Positions 9,943 through 19,685 of a stretch of DNA of 64,000 bases are shown here, piece after piece; position 1 is the stretch's first letter; every line of letters starts with the position of its first letter. The stretch covers positions 62,001 through 126,000 of the forward strand of contig NZ_JRPB02000005.1 in assembly GCF_000765695.2 (NCBI RefSeq), read 5' to 3'. The translations under genes and the position numbers were made by a program. The notes beneath the pieces are model-generated. The model was not told where the DNA came from, did no database searches, and was given only the letters and a program-made list of their open reading frames with translations. Source of the stretch: Helicobacter sp. MIT 11-5569. Lineage in GTDB: Bacteria > Campylobacterota > Campylobacteria > Campylobacterales > Helicobacteraceae.

Positions 9943-11334
9943 TTAATTTTCTTGTGGTTCAAAATCATTTTTACCCCTAGCAATAAAAATCACACGCGTT
10001 CCTCTAAAATCAAATTTATCTCTTAAAAAATTTACCAAATACCTTTTATAACTAAAATGCAAAGAATTAGGACGATTCATAATTAAAGCAATTTGTGGTG
10101 GCTTACTCTCAAATTGTGTCGCATAATAAATCTTTACAATTTTCCCATGGTCGCTTGGCAAAGGGTGTCGCATTATGGCTTCTTGTATCACAGCATTAAG
10201 TTTTGCAGTTGGAATCCTAAAGCTAAAGTTTGCATACACTTTTAAAATCTCTTCTTCAAGTTTTTGGATATGGCGTCCATTTTTTGCTGAAATTGTCAAA
10301 ATAGGTGCGTATTCCAAAAATTTAAAGCGCAACTTAAAATCCTCCACAATCCCCTTAAAATCCTTATGTGCAATATCCCATTTGTTTAATACAACAATCA
10401 CACCTAGCTTAAACTCATCAATCAACCCAGCAATCTTTTCATCAAGCTCCACAAAAGGCACAGAAGCATCAAGAACCAAAAGCGCAATATCTGTGCGCTC
10501 TAAAATCGTGCGTGTGCGGTTTAGTGCGTATTTTTCTAATCCCTCTATTTTGCCACGCCTGCGGATTCCAGCAGTATCGACAAAATTTACCCTTTGTCCA
10601 TTAATCTCCCCGATTTCATCAACAGGGTCTATCGTAGTCCCTGCGACATTTGAAACCACAGAGCGTTCCTCTTTTAGAAGTGCGTTTAAAAGGGAGCTTT
10701 TTCCTACATTTACGCGCCCTATGATTCCAATATTTATCACTTCTTCTGCAATATCTTGCGCATTTTCTTCATTTTCTAAAAAATCCTCCAAAGATTCTTC
10801 ACTAAGTGGCGTATCTATTAAACTTTGCACCGCATCATTTTTCAAAGCCTTAATAATCGCACGCTCTAATTCTAAGATTCCGCGATTATGAGCCACAGAA
10901 ATATAAAACACATTTTTCGCACCAAATTCCATAAACTCCCATGCATTTTGCTTCTCTTTATCATTGTCAATTTTATTAATCACTAAAAAAATATTGGGAT
11001 TCTTTTTTTCTAAGGAATAAAAAATCTCTTTATCTTCAGCAGCTGGGGGAGTTTTGCCATCAACAAGATACAAAATCAAATCCGCGCTTTCCCCTGCTTT
11101 TTGAGAATGTTTTGAGACACTTTGAAATAACGCATCTTTATCATCTAAACCGCCAGTATCTAAAAGCAAAAAGGGAGAATCTTGCAAAAGGATTCTTGCT
11201 TTTTTCACATCACGTGTTGTGCCAGCAATCTCTGAAGTAATTGCAATGCGTTGTTTGCAAAATCGGTTAAACAACGAGCTTTTTCCAGCATTTGGACGCC
11301 CAACAATTGCAATACTTCCATACACTTTATCCAT
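9943..11334 (-). CDS. der: ribosome-assembly GTPase Der
   Basis: Double-GTPase needed for 50S subunit assembly. The 463-residue protein has two G domains, with P-loops GRPNAGKSS near residue 12 and GRVNVGKSS near residue 207. Each has DTxG and NKxD motifs (LDTGG, NKID; VDTAG, NKWD). A C-terminal KH-like domain holds SLHFSYKRYLVN. The gene is complete and convergent with recO. Confidence 0.96.
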   Translation of the reverse strand: MDKVYGSIAIVGRPNAGKSSLFNRFCKQRIAITSEIAGTTRDVKKARILLQDSPFLLLDTGGLDDKDALFQSVSKHSQKAGESADLILYLVDGKTPPAAEDKEIFYSLEKKNPNIFLVINKIDNDKEKQNAWEFMEFGAKNVFYISVAHNRGILELERAIIKALKNDAVQSLIDTPLSEESLEDFLENEENAQDIAEEVINIGIIGRVNVGKSSLLNALLKEERSVVSNVAGTTIDPVDEIGEINGQRVNFVDTAGIRRRGKIEGLEKYALNRTRTILERTDIALLVLDASVPFVELDEKIAGLIDEFKLGVIVVLNKWDIAHKDFKGIVEDFKLRFKFLEYAPILTISAKNGRHIQKLEEEILKVYANFSFRIPTAKLNAVIQEAIMRHPLPSDHGKIVKIYYATQFESKPPQIALIMNRPNSLHFSYKRYLVNFLRDKFDFRGTRVIFIARGKNDFEPQEN

Positions 11335-11449
11335 TTTAGCCCTTTAATTGAATATCAAATTTTACTGCATTATTTGTCAATTCTCGATAAAATTAATCCA
11401 AGTTTAAACATAAGATTCTAAGATTCCAAAAACTTTTTAAAGGCGCAAT

Positions 11450-12334
11450 ATGGAATCTAACAAGCAAGCAATCATTGCGATTCTTTTTGCAGCAGTTCTA
11501 TTTACTGCAATGGGTATGTTTGTAAAGATTCTAACACCAAATTTGCCTGTTATGGAAGTTGTGTTTGCTAGAAATTTTTTTGGAGTTGTATGGATTTTAG
11601 TCGCTCTACTCTTGCACCCGCCTAAACAAATAGGAGGAAAACCTTTTGTTTTAGCCTTGCGCGGATTTGCAGGGGGTAGCGCAATGCTTGCATATTTTTA
11701 TAATATGTCTGTTATGTCTCTTGGAACTGCGTATGCTTTCTCATACACTTCGCCAATTTTCTTAGCACTTTTTAGCGCGCTTTTTATTCACGATAAAGTC
11801 GCATTAAAAACTTGGATTGCAATTGCGCTTGGTTTTAGCGGGATTTTACTCATCTCAAATCCTAAAGGAGCAGATTTCACTTTTTTAGGAATTTGCATTG
11901 GGCTTTATAGCGGCATTGGTGCAGCACTTGCTTATCTTTCTATTACCAAACTTGCAAAACTTTATGATACACGCGTTATTATTCTTTCTTTAATGCTTGT
12001 TGGGACAATCTTACCCCTTCTCACACAGCTTGTGCCTTATGCAAATTACCCTATTGTGCTTTTTAAACCCTTTGTTATGCCAAATCTTAAAGAATTTTTA
12101 TTGTTTCTCGCATTAGGGCTTGTTTCTACCTATGCGCAAATCTATCTCACAAAAGCTTATAGTCTAGGAAATCCCCCTATTATTGGCGCAATTTCTTATA
12201 GCACGATTCTTTTAGCAACGCTTGCTGGAATCGCATTAGGAGATAAAACTCCAAATACGCTTGTCATTTTAGGAATGCTTTTAATCATCTGTGGAGGAAT
12301 CCTAGCAGTGCTACACAAACACCAACAAAACTAA
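11450..12334 (+). CDS. EamA/DMT-family transporter
   Basis: A 294-residue inner-membrane protein with about ten hydrophobic segments and the duplicated EamA layout. The N-terminal repeat has FARNFFG and the C-terminal repeat has STYAQIYLTKAY. Members export metabolites or take up nucleotide-like solutes; the substrate cannot be told. The start ATG follows AAGGCGCAAT. Its end overlaps by four bases the convergent gene at 12331. Confidence 0.85.
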   Translation: MESNKQAIIAILFAAVLFTAMGMFVKILTPNLPVMEVVFARNFFGVVWILVALLLHPPKQIGGKPFVLALRGFAGGSAMLAYFYNMSVMSLGTAYAFSYTSPIFLALFSALFIHDKVALKTWIAIALGFSGILLISNPKGADFTFLGICIGLYSGIGAALAYLSITKLAKLYDTRVIILSLMLVGTILPLLTQLVPYANYPIVLFKPFVMPNLKEFLLFLALGLVSTYAQIYLTKAYSLGNPPIIGAISYSTILLATLAGIALGDKTPNTLVILGMLLIICGGILAVLHKHQQN

Positions 12335-13566
12335 TCGAATTCTAAAGCTTTAATATTAGAAATTGCATTGCCTGCGATTCCTTTTAGCGCACCATACATA
12401 TTAATAGAATTCTCCAACACTTTTTGGATTTGCTTTTCTCGTTGCTTCCATAATTTTTGCATTGCGATTTTTTCTTTGTCCAAATCACTTTGCATTTGCG
12501 TAAATCCTTCAACAATTGCTTCAATTTGCATTTTAAATTCTGAACTTGTGAGATAGCTATAAAGCATTTGCATTTTATCATGCTTATTTTCTGTTGTTTT
12601 TTTCGCCAAAAAAACTTTAATCACATTTTCACGCAAAATCAATGCTAAAGCTTTAAATTCCTCAAAACGACAAACCCAGATTCCATCTAAAAGCCCCATG
12701 CGCTCTAGCTCTTTTGGCAGAGCTTCTGTAACAAGCACACCAATATCTGCCCCTTTTTGGCGCATATCGTTTTTTAGTTTTTCAATCCACTCTCTTTGAA
12801 AATGCTTTGTGCGCTTGCTTTCATAATAAATCATTCCACAATTTTGTATTTCTCTTGTATGCACAATTTGCACGCAATCCCCGCCGCTTTGCCCCTTTTT
12901 AACCTCTGTAATGCTATCAAAGGGGAATTGTGTTTGCAAATATTCCTCAATAGCTAGCTCTTGCACTTCACCTTGAAGTTGTTGGGAACTTAAAGTTGCT
13001 TTGCGCTGTGCATCTTGTAGTTGTCTTGTCAAATCCTCTAGCTGCTTATCCTTTTCTTTAAGTTTTAAGAGATGTTGGGATTCCATTTCTTGCTGCATTT
13101 TTTCTCTAAAAGCCTGCATTTGCAAAGTCAATTGTTCTTGAGTTTGTGCTTTTATTTTAGATTCAATTTCACTATTTTCGCGTTTTAAACGTTCAATCTC
13201 CATTTTACTAGCATTTAATTCTTTAACTTGATTGGATTTTTCTTGTAATTCTTTTTGTGCCGCATTTAATGCTTCTTGATATTCTGCTGTAATTTCTTGC
13301 TTTAGCGATTCTTGCATTTTGATACGTTCTTGCTGTAAAGCTTGTTTGATTCCATTATTAATATTCTCTTGCAGGGAATCTTCTTTATTTTTTAAATCAC
13401 TAAAAGCTTTTTGATATTCCTCTCTTTTTTGTAAAACTTCTTTTTCAAATTCCTTTTGCTTTTCTTTAAATTGTAGTTGAAGTTGCTGATTGACTTGTTG
13501 ATACACGAGAGATTGCACATTGATATTTTCCCCACATTTTGGACATTTGATTTGATTATCTTGCAT
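12331..13566 (-). CDS. DUF2130 coiled-coil protein
   Basis: About 411 residues from ATG 13566, which follows AAAGGAGTTTTT; the frame extends to 13596 but without a better start. The N-terminus has a zinc-ribbon start, IKCPKCGENI. A long Gln/Glu/Lys-rich coiled coil covers roughly residues 20-200. The C-terminal DUF2130 region follows, with SGGDCVQIV and YYESKRTKHF. The fold recalls a nuclease-like domain, but the function is unknown. Confidence 0.85.
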   Translation of the reverse strand: MQDNQIKCPKCGENINVQSLVYQQVNQQLQLQFKEKQKEFEKEVLQKREEYQKAFSDLKNKEDSLQENINNGIKQALQQERIKMQESLKQEITAEYQEALNAAQKELQEKSNQVKELNASKMEIERLKRENSEIESKIKAQTQEQLTLQMQAFREKMQQEMESQHLLKLKEKDKQLEDLTRQLQDAQRKATLSSQQLQGEVQELAIEEYLQTQFPFDSITEVKKGQSGGDCVQIVHTREIQNCGMIYYESKRTKHFQREWIEKLKNDMRQKGADIGVLVTEALPKELERMGLLDGIWVCRFEEFKALALILRENVIKVFLAKKTTENKHDKMQMLYSYLTSSEFKMQIEAIVEGFTQMQSDLDKEKIAMQKLWKQREKQIQKVLENSINMYGALKGIAGNAISNIKALEFD

Positions 13567-13651
13567 AAAAACTCCTTTGAAAGCATTATAACGCAATTTT
13601 GTTTTTAGAGTTTTAAGCTATAATTGCGCACTTAACTTACAAAGGATATTC

Positions 13652-14152
13652 ATGCAAAATCTATTCAAGCTACAGCCTTATTTTTTTACCCTTTATACCT
13701 TGCTTATTGGAGTTTCTTTAGGTGCAATTCTAGCAAGCGGGGTTTTGAGCGCACCTACAATTTTTCGTGCTTCTAGCATTGTTCCAGAGTTAGAAATCTC
13801 TGTCTTCCAATCAGGAATCCTAATGACAAGTATTTTTGTAAAACTTAACATGCTGTTAAATATTTTGGCAATTTTCATTTTAGTGTATGAAATTTTATCT
13901 TTGCGTATTAGCGGAGCAAAAGTCGCTCCGCTCTTAGGCTTTATTAGTGTGATTTTGATTTTTCTTTTTACACTTTATTACACACCTTATATTGTAGAAG
14001 CCCAAAAATTAGGAGAAGATGGGATAGCAAATGCTGCTTTTGATGCGATGCACACACAATCTGTGCTTGTTTTTAAAATGCTAATGGCAAGCCTTTGTCT
14101 ACTTTTTATTGTGCGTCTTTTAAAAATTAATAGCGGTTGCAAAGGTAAATAA
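13652..14152 (+). CDS. DUF4149 membrane protein
   Basis: A 166-residue protein with four predicted membrane helices, starting MQNLFKLQPYFFTLYTLL. The GVLSAPTIFRA loop and SVLVFKMLMASLCLL end fit the DUF4149 family. The function is unknown. It is divergent from the DUF2130 gene across about 85 bases holding back-to-back TATAAT-like boxes, and its last 26 bases overlap the convergent addB. Confidence 0.8.
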   Translation: MQNLFKLQPYFFTLYTLLIGVSLGAILASGVLSAPTIFRASSIVPELEISVFQSGILMTSIFVKLNMLLNILAIFILVYEILSLRISGAKVAPLLGFISVILIFLFTLYYTPYIVEAQKLGEDGIANAAFDAMHTQSVLVFKMLMASLCLLFIVRLLKINSGCKGK

Positions 14153-16361
14153 AATCACAAAATTTACACGCATCACGCTTTGTAGCTAGGGAAAAATCCA
14201 CTTCCCTTGCCTCATTTTTGATTGCTTTTAATTTTTCTTCTAGCATAGCAACTTTTGTATCCAAATCAACTTCTTCTATAATTTTTGCTTCATATAAATC
14301 ATAGAATCCAGCTTTTATTGCATTGTTTGGATTTTGTGCTTTTGTCGCAAGATAGTAGATAGGAAGTTGAAAATCTGTGGATTTTTCATAGCTTTTTGCA
14401 GAATCGATTTTTAAAGAACGTTTGTATTTATAATCCAGCACAAAAAGCATATTTTCACGTCTATCAATCCTATCAATGCGCCCTTTTAGTGTAAAGCCCG
14501 CATAATTAAAAATAAAATCACTCTCAAATGCAACAGGAATCCAACCACCCTCAAAACGTTTTTTTTCAAAATCAAACACGTGTTTTAAATATTGTTTTGC
14601 CAACTCACTCTCAAAACGCTCCTTTGCGCTATTGCTTATATTTAAACGCAAACACAATTCTGCATACAAAGTCTTTGTATCAAAGTTTTTTGCACTGCTA
14701 TACACTTCTTTTAAAGCTTCGTGGATTTTACTTCCCATATTCACTGCTTCTACTGCTTCAGATTTAAGCCCTAAAATATAGCGATAATAAAACTTGCGCT
14801 TACATGTTAAAAAACACTCTAAGCTTGTCGCACTAAAACTTTCAACATTTAAAGGTGCAAGGATTTGTTGCTCTTTATAATTTAACGCCTTGCCATTTAA
14901 AAAATATTCACTATAAACCAAACTTGTTTTTTGTGGTTTTTGCGCACCAAATATAGAATCCTCTAATAAAAAGCGTGAAGGCTTTGTTATATCATTATTC
15001 AAACATAGAATCCTAGATTCTTTTGCACCATTTAAAAGTTCTGCATAATAGTGTTTTTGTAAGTTTTCTCTATTTTTGCGCGTTGGCAAACCTACATTTT
15101 CTCGGATTTTTGTGTTTAAAAAAATATCTTTATCACTAATAGAAGGCACATTTCCTGCATTAAACTCTGGAATAATTACATAATCTAAACTTACCCCCCT
15201 TGTTTCTAATATCCCCATAACGCTAATACGCCCACCGCCAATATCGTCCAAACTCTGCTCTTTTAGCATTTCTAAAAACACCAAAATTTGCTCATATACT
15301 TCAAGGCTTTCCATATAAACTAGAGAAAATTTAAATTCTCCCAAAACCTCTAACACATTTTGACGCACATTAGCATTTTGATGTTCTAACTGAAGCATTA
15401 AAAACTCTTCAAAAGATTCAAAATTTGCAAAGCTTTCTTTGGATTCTACAATCTTTTGATACATCTCAAATGTGCTTAAATGTGTCCCCATTGCAAAGTT
15501 AAAATTCCTTGCTTTGTCAAAAAGTTTTAAATATTCTATAAAACTCTCATCAGGCAAAACAATACTAATTTGCTCTGGTTGCACACCTTGATTTAACCAA
15601 ATATCAATTTGCGCAAAGATTCCGCCCACTTCCGCGATTCTATCTTGAAACTCTAAAATCTCTAAATTTTTTGCTTTTTGCGTAGCTTGGATAAAATCTA
15701 CAATGCTAAATTTTTCTTGCTCTAGCAAAATAGAATATTCACCAAATTCCAAATCTAAATCGAAAAATTTTTGATAGTATTCTTGATTAAAAGTATCAAT
15801 TTTGAGTTTAAGAGTCATAGGAATTTTTTGAGAAATACATTGAAAAATCTTTATCTCAAAACGTGTTAAAAATCCATCAACTTGCATAATTATGCGGTCA
15901 AATTCATTAAGTAATTCAAAAGTAATTGTATAATCTTGCAAAAAATATTGGTCAAAAAAATGATGCTTTGCAAGTAGCTTTTGGTAAGCATCAAATACCG
16001 CTTCTAGGACTTGCAAATGGTCATCATAAAATGCGTAAATATCAAGTTTTGATAAGGATTTAATCTCCACACATTCTGCACATAACTCATCATAAAATTT
16101 TAAGAAAAAACTAGAATTTTGTAAAAATTGTGTGAAGTTTTTTGCAAACTCGCCTAATTTTTGTGTATCTGTAAGACAAATAGCCTTATAAAGATAATAT
16201 TGCCTTAAAAATTTTGGAATCTTGCGCTTTTTATCCACACGCAATATAAATTCCAAAAACTCTCCCACGCTCTTTGTAGGCGGCAAAAAACTTTCTGCAT
16301 AATTTTGCACAAAAAAACGCTTCATAGAGCGCATACTAGAAAATAGATATAGGGATTCCAC
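14127..16361 (-). CDS. addB: AddB-like helicase/nuclease subunit (PD-(D/E)XK)
   Basis: Subunit of the AddAB double-strand-break processing enzyme. The 744-residue protein lacks a strong Walker motif, as in Helicobacter AddB, and ends in a RecB-type nuclease domain (GSKIHEALKEVY, LKGRIDRID, LDYKYKRS). It is framed by cysteines of a probable iron-sulphur cluster: one in ECFLTCKRKFYYR and three in the C-terminal CKFCDFIYLC. It is adjacent to tkt; addA is not in the window. Confidence 0.88.
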   Translation of the reverse strand: MESLYLFSSMRSMKRFFVQNYAESFLPPTKSVGEFLEFILRVDKKRKIPKFLRQYYLYKAICLTDTQKLGEFAKNFTQFLQNSSFFLKFYDELCAECVEIKSLSKLDIYAFYDDHLQVLEAVFDAYQKLLAKHHFFDQYFLQDYTITFELLNEFDRIIMQVDGFLTRFEIKIFQCISQKIPMTLKLKIDTFNQEYYQKFFDLDLEFGEYSILLEQEKFSIVDFIQATQKAKNLEILEFQDRIAEVGGIFAQIDIWLNQGVQPEQISIVLPDESFIEYLKLFDKARNFNFAMGTHLSTFEMYQKIVESKESFANFESFEEFLMLQLEHQNANVRQNVLEVLGEFKFSLVYMESLEVYEQILVFLEMLKEQSLDDIGGGRISVMGILETRGVSLDYVIIPEFNAGNVPSISDKDIFLNTKIRENVGLPTRKNRENLQKHYYAELLNGAKESRILCLNNDITKPSRFLLEDSIFGAQKPQKTSLVYSEYFLNGKALNYKEQQILAPLNVESFSATSLECFLTCKRKFYYRYILGLKSEAVEAVNMGSKIHEALKEVYSSAKNFDTKTLYAELCLRLNISNSAKERFESELAKQYLKHVFDFEKKRFEGGWIPVAFESDFIFNYAGFTLKGRIDRIDRRENMLFVLDYKYKRSLKIDSAKSYEKSTDFQLPIYYLATKAQNPNNAIKAGFYDLYEAKIIEEVDLDTKVAMLEEKLKAIKNEAREVDFSLATKRDACKFCDFIYLCNRY

Positions 16362-18286
16362 TATTTTAGTAAGTCTTTAGCCGCTTGCACAATATTTTCT
16401 ACACTAAAACCAAAATGTTTAAAAAGTGCATCACCCTTTCCGCTTGCACCAAATCCTTGCATTCCAATCACTGCATCTGCAAAAGCATACCACTCAAGAC
16501 CTCTACTTGCTTCAATAGCTATTACTTTACCACTTAATAAAGAATCCTTATAAGCCTTGTCTTGTCGCAAGAATAAATCATAACAAGGCACACTCACTAC
16601 ACGCGTAGTGATTCCTTCTTCTTCTAATGCTTGCGCGCTTTTAAGCGCAAGTTCAACTTCGCTTCCTGTTGCTAGCAGTGTAAGTTTTGCATTTGTGGAA
16701 TCTTTTTTGAGATATGCACCTTTTAAAACTTCTTCCTTACTTACACTTTGTAGCAATGGTAAATTCTGACGACTAAGCACAAATGCGCTTGGAGCATTTA
16801 ATTCTAATGCAGCTTGCCAACATGCAATATTTTCAAACCCATCACAAGGACGGAAAACATTTAAATTTGGCATTGCACGAAAATGGCTTAACTGCTCAAT
16901 AGGCTGATGTGTCGCCCCATCTTCCCCCACACCAATACTATCATGCGTCCAAATATAAAACACTTTAGAGCGCATAAGGCTTGCCACACGCACACTAGAA
17001 GACATATAGTCGCTAAATACAAAAAAAGTTGCACAAAAAGGCAAAAATAATCCATAATTTGCTAATGCGTTGCTAATCGCTCCCATTGCGTGTTCTCGGA
17101 TTCCAAAATGAAAATTTCTTCCTTTTGGAAAATCGCCTAAGCCTTTTAATTCTGTGTTATTTGATGGTGCTAAATCCGCACTTCCTCCAATAAATCCGGG
17201 CAATGCTTTGGCAATGGCATTTAAAATCATTCCATTGCTTACACGCGTTGCCATGGGTTTAGCCTCTTGTGCAAAATCTGGATACACAACATTCGAAAAA
17301 TCTGGCTTTAACATTTGCTCTAAAAGTGCCTTTTTATCACTTTGTTCTAAAACCTTTTGCCAAGCATGATTTGCTAAAGCCCCAAGTTCTGCTGTATTTT
17401 TAAAGCGTAAAGCAGAAGTATTTGGGACAAAAAACTTTGCTTCTGGATTAAAGCCTAATTTTTCTTTAGAAACTGCAATCTCTTCTTCTCCTAAAGGTGC
17501 TCCATGCGCCTTATGAGAGCCACAAAGACTTTGTGAGCCTTTTGCAATCTGTGTTTTAGCAAGAATTAACACAGGTTTATTTGCTTGTTTTGCTTGTTCT
17601 AATGCGCTATCAATTTCTAAAAAATTATGCCCATCAATGCTTAAAACCTCCCAATTTTGCGCTTCAAAGCGTTGCTTAACATTCTCACTCCAAGCAACCT
17701 CGCATTCCCCTTCAATCGTAATATTATTAGAATCATAAATCAAAATAAGATTATCTAAATGATGATGCCCAGCAAGCGAACAAGCCTCATAAGAGATTCC
17801 TTCTTGCAAATCTCCATCGCCACATAAGCAATACACTTTATGATTGATTAAATCTTCACCTAATAAATGGCTAGCAAGCTTGCTAGCCATTGCAAAACCA
17901 ACCGCATTTGCTACACCCTGCCCTAAAGGTCCTGTGGTAATCTCAACTCCGGGAGTATGTTTATACTCTGGGTGTCCGGGTGTTTTGGAATCTAATTTTC
18001 TAAAATGCTTTAAATCCTCTAAACTAATATCAAAACCCCATAAATGCAAAAGAGAATACACAAGCGCACTTGCATGCCCTCCACTAAAAACTACGCGGTC
18101 ACGATTAATCCACTGCGGATTGTTAGGATTTACCTTAATATGGTAGCCTAGCACAACAGCAATATCTGCTAATCCCATTGGAGCACCCGGATGCCCACTA
18201 TTTGCATTTTGCACCATATCCGCACACAAGAATCGCAAAGAATTTGCCATTAAAGTATATTCACCAAGTTCTTTTTCATCTAACAT
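16361..18286 (-). CDS. tkt: transketolase
   Basis: Thiamine-diphosphate enzyme of the pentose phosphate pathway. The 641-residue protein shows GHPGAPMGLADIA, the ThDP motif GDGDLQEG near residue 150, HGAPLGEEE, and the pyrimidine-domain segment FGIREHAMGA. Length is normal. It meets addB end to end; a ribosome site AAGGAAG precedes the ATG. Confidence 0.95.
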   Translation of the reverse strand: MLDEKELGEYTLMANSLRFLCADMVQNANSGHPGAPMGLADIAVVLGYHIKVNPNNPQWINRDRVVFSGGHASALVYSLLHLWGFDISLEDLKHFRKLDSKTPGHPEYKHTPGVEITTGPLGQGVANAVGFAMASKLASHLLGEDLINHKVYCLCGDGDLQEGISYEACSLAGHHHLDNLILIYDSNNITIEGECEVAWSENVKQRFEAQNWEVLSIDGHNFLEIDSALEQAKQANKPVLILAKTQIAKGSQSLCGSHKAHGAPLGEEEIAVSKEKLGFNPEAKFFVPNTSALRFKNTAELGALANHAWQKVLEQSDKKALLEQMLKPDFSNVVYPDFAQEAKPMATRVSNGMILNAIAKALPGFIGGSADLAPSNNTELKGLGDFPKGRNFHFGIREHAMGAISNALANYGLFLPFCATFFVFSDYMSSSVRVASLMRSKVFYIWTHDSIGVGEDGATHQPIEQLSHFRAMPNLNVFRPCDGFENIACWQAALELNAPSAFVLSRQNLPLLQSVSKEEVLKGAYLKKDSTNAKLTLLATGSEVELALKSAQALEEEGITTRVVSVPCYDLFLRQDKAYKDSLLSGKVIAIEASRGLEWYAFADAVIGMQGFGASGKGDALFKHFGFSVENIVQAAKDLLK

Positions 18287-18366
18287 AGTCTTCCTTTGCT
18301 ATTACAATCTTGCAATTTTATATTATCTAAGATAACCTAAAAAGTGGGATTCTATTACAAAATGCC

Positions 18367-18960
18367 TTAATTTAGAATCTTGCATACTTTCACACATCTT
18401 ATATCTTGCTTACAAGTCTTACACCGAAATTTCTCACCTTTTTCAATACGCCTATGAATATCCGGTGGAACATCATGCAGTTTGCCAGAACAAGAGCAAC
18501 CATAATAATACATTTCTTCAACAGGCTCAATTCCCCCTTCTATTGGTCCAGCATTTAGTCCTGCAATCATACTGCGGCGAAATTTCTCAATCTTCATATC
18601 CTCTTTTAAAATATGTTCCAAAAGCCATTTTTTAGCAACAATATGCAATTTTTCTTTCATCTCATTAACATTTTTTACATTTTTAATGAGTGTTACCAAG
18701 CTATTCGTGAGTTCGTTATGAATTTTCTTATGATTAGCTATATCTGGATAGCCAATTTTTTCCATATATTTTTCCTCATCATCAAAATGTTCTTTAATGT
18801 AACTACAAAACTCTGCTAAAACTTCACGAATCTCATCTGGCGTTACTTGATGATTTAACATAAAATATGCTTGTTTGGCTAACTCAAAAAGTTTTTTATG
18901 TTGTGCGTCAATAAGTGCATTATGCACACTATAAGAATCATTCCACTCAATCATCATCAC
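18367..18960 (-). CDS. bacteriohemerythrin with Cys-rich C-terminal extension
   Basis: Di-iron oxygen-binding protein. The four-helix hemerythrin core covers about residues 1-135 with the ligand pattern H21 (DAQHKKLF), EHFDDEEKYM, HKKIHNEL and LLEHILKED. A further 60 residues carry CSCSGK, then CKTC and CVKVC, resembling a zinc ribbon and not part of the standard family. Two neighbouring ATGs precede MIEWNDSY; 18960 is kept as the start. Confidence 0.88.
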   Translation of the reverse strand: MMMIEWNDSYSVHNALIDAQHKKLFELAKQAYFMLNHQVTPDEIREVLAEFCSYIKEHFDDEEKYMEKIGYPDIANHKKIHNELTNSLVTLIKNVKNVNEMKEKLHIVAKKWLLEHILKEDMKIEKFRRSMIAGLNAGPIEGGIEPVEEMYYYGCSCSGKLHDVPPDIHRRIEKGEKFRCKTCKQDIRCVKVCKILN

Positions 18961-18986
18961 TCCTTTAAATCAGCTGCCCAAATTTA

Positions 18987-19685
18987 TTAATTTCTAACTT
19001 TCAAAAACTCGCCATACAAGTCTTCTAGTCTTTTTAATGCTTCTGCATACTCTCCGTCCTTTTGTGTTTGAGATTCTAGCAAATCTAATCTCTTTTTTAA
19101 ATAAGTAAATAATTGATAAGAAACATCTGGAATCTTATCTAAGTCATCACTCATTCCCTTAACAATATTTCTAGCAGGGATTCCAACTGCGGTAGAATTT
19201 GGAGGAACAGGGCGAATCACAACAGAATTTGCTCCAATTTTAGAATGCTCCCCTACAATAATATTTCCAAGCACTTTTGCTCCAGCACCGATAATCACAT
19301 AATCCCCAATAGTTGGGTGTCTTTTAACTCTCTCCAAACTCACACCACCCAAACTTACCCCCTGATAAATTATGACCTCATTTCCTATTTCTGCTGTTTC
19401 ACCAATCACCACACCCACACCATGGTCAATAAATACGCGATGACCAATTTTACAAGCTGGGTGAATATCAATATTTGTTATCCATTGTGTAAAACCCATA
19501 AGCATTCTTGCTAGCACTCTAAAACCTTTTACATATAACTGATGTGCGATTCTATAATGCACAAGCGCAATTAACCCGGGATAATTAAAAAACAATTCTA
19601 CCCTAGAATTAATCGCGGGATCTTTTTCTAAAATCACAGCAAAATCCTCTTTGATTGTAGAAAAGAGTGTTGTGGCATAAGTCAA
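18987..19685 (-). CDS. cysE: serine O-acetyltransferase
   Basis: Makes O-acetylserine for cysteine synthesis. The 232-residue protein has the left-handed beta-helix hexapeptide repeats from about residue 70, with the acetyl-CoA and serine site motifs DHGVGVVIGETAEIG and GVSLGG. It overlaps the end of speA by four bases, so the two are translationally coupled. Confidence 0.94.
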   Translation of the reverse strand: MTYATTLFSTIKEDFAVILEKDPAINSRVELFFNYPGLIALVHYRIAHQLYVKGFRVLARMLMGFTQWITNIDIHPACKIGHRVFIDHGVGVVIGETAEIGNEVIIYQGVSLGGVSLERVKRHPTIGDYVIIGAGAKVLGNIIVGEHSKIGANSVVIRPVPPNSTAVGIPARNIVKGMSDDLDKIPDVSYQLFTYLKKRLDLLESQTQKDGEYAEALKRLEDLYGEFLKVRN

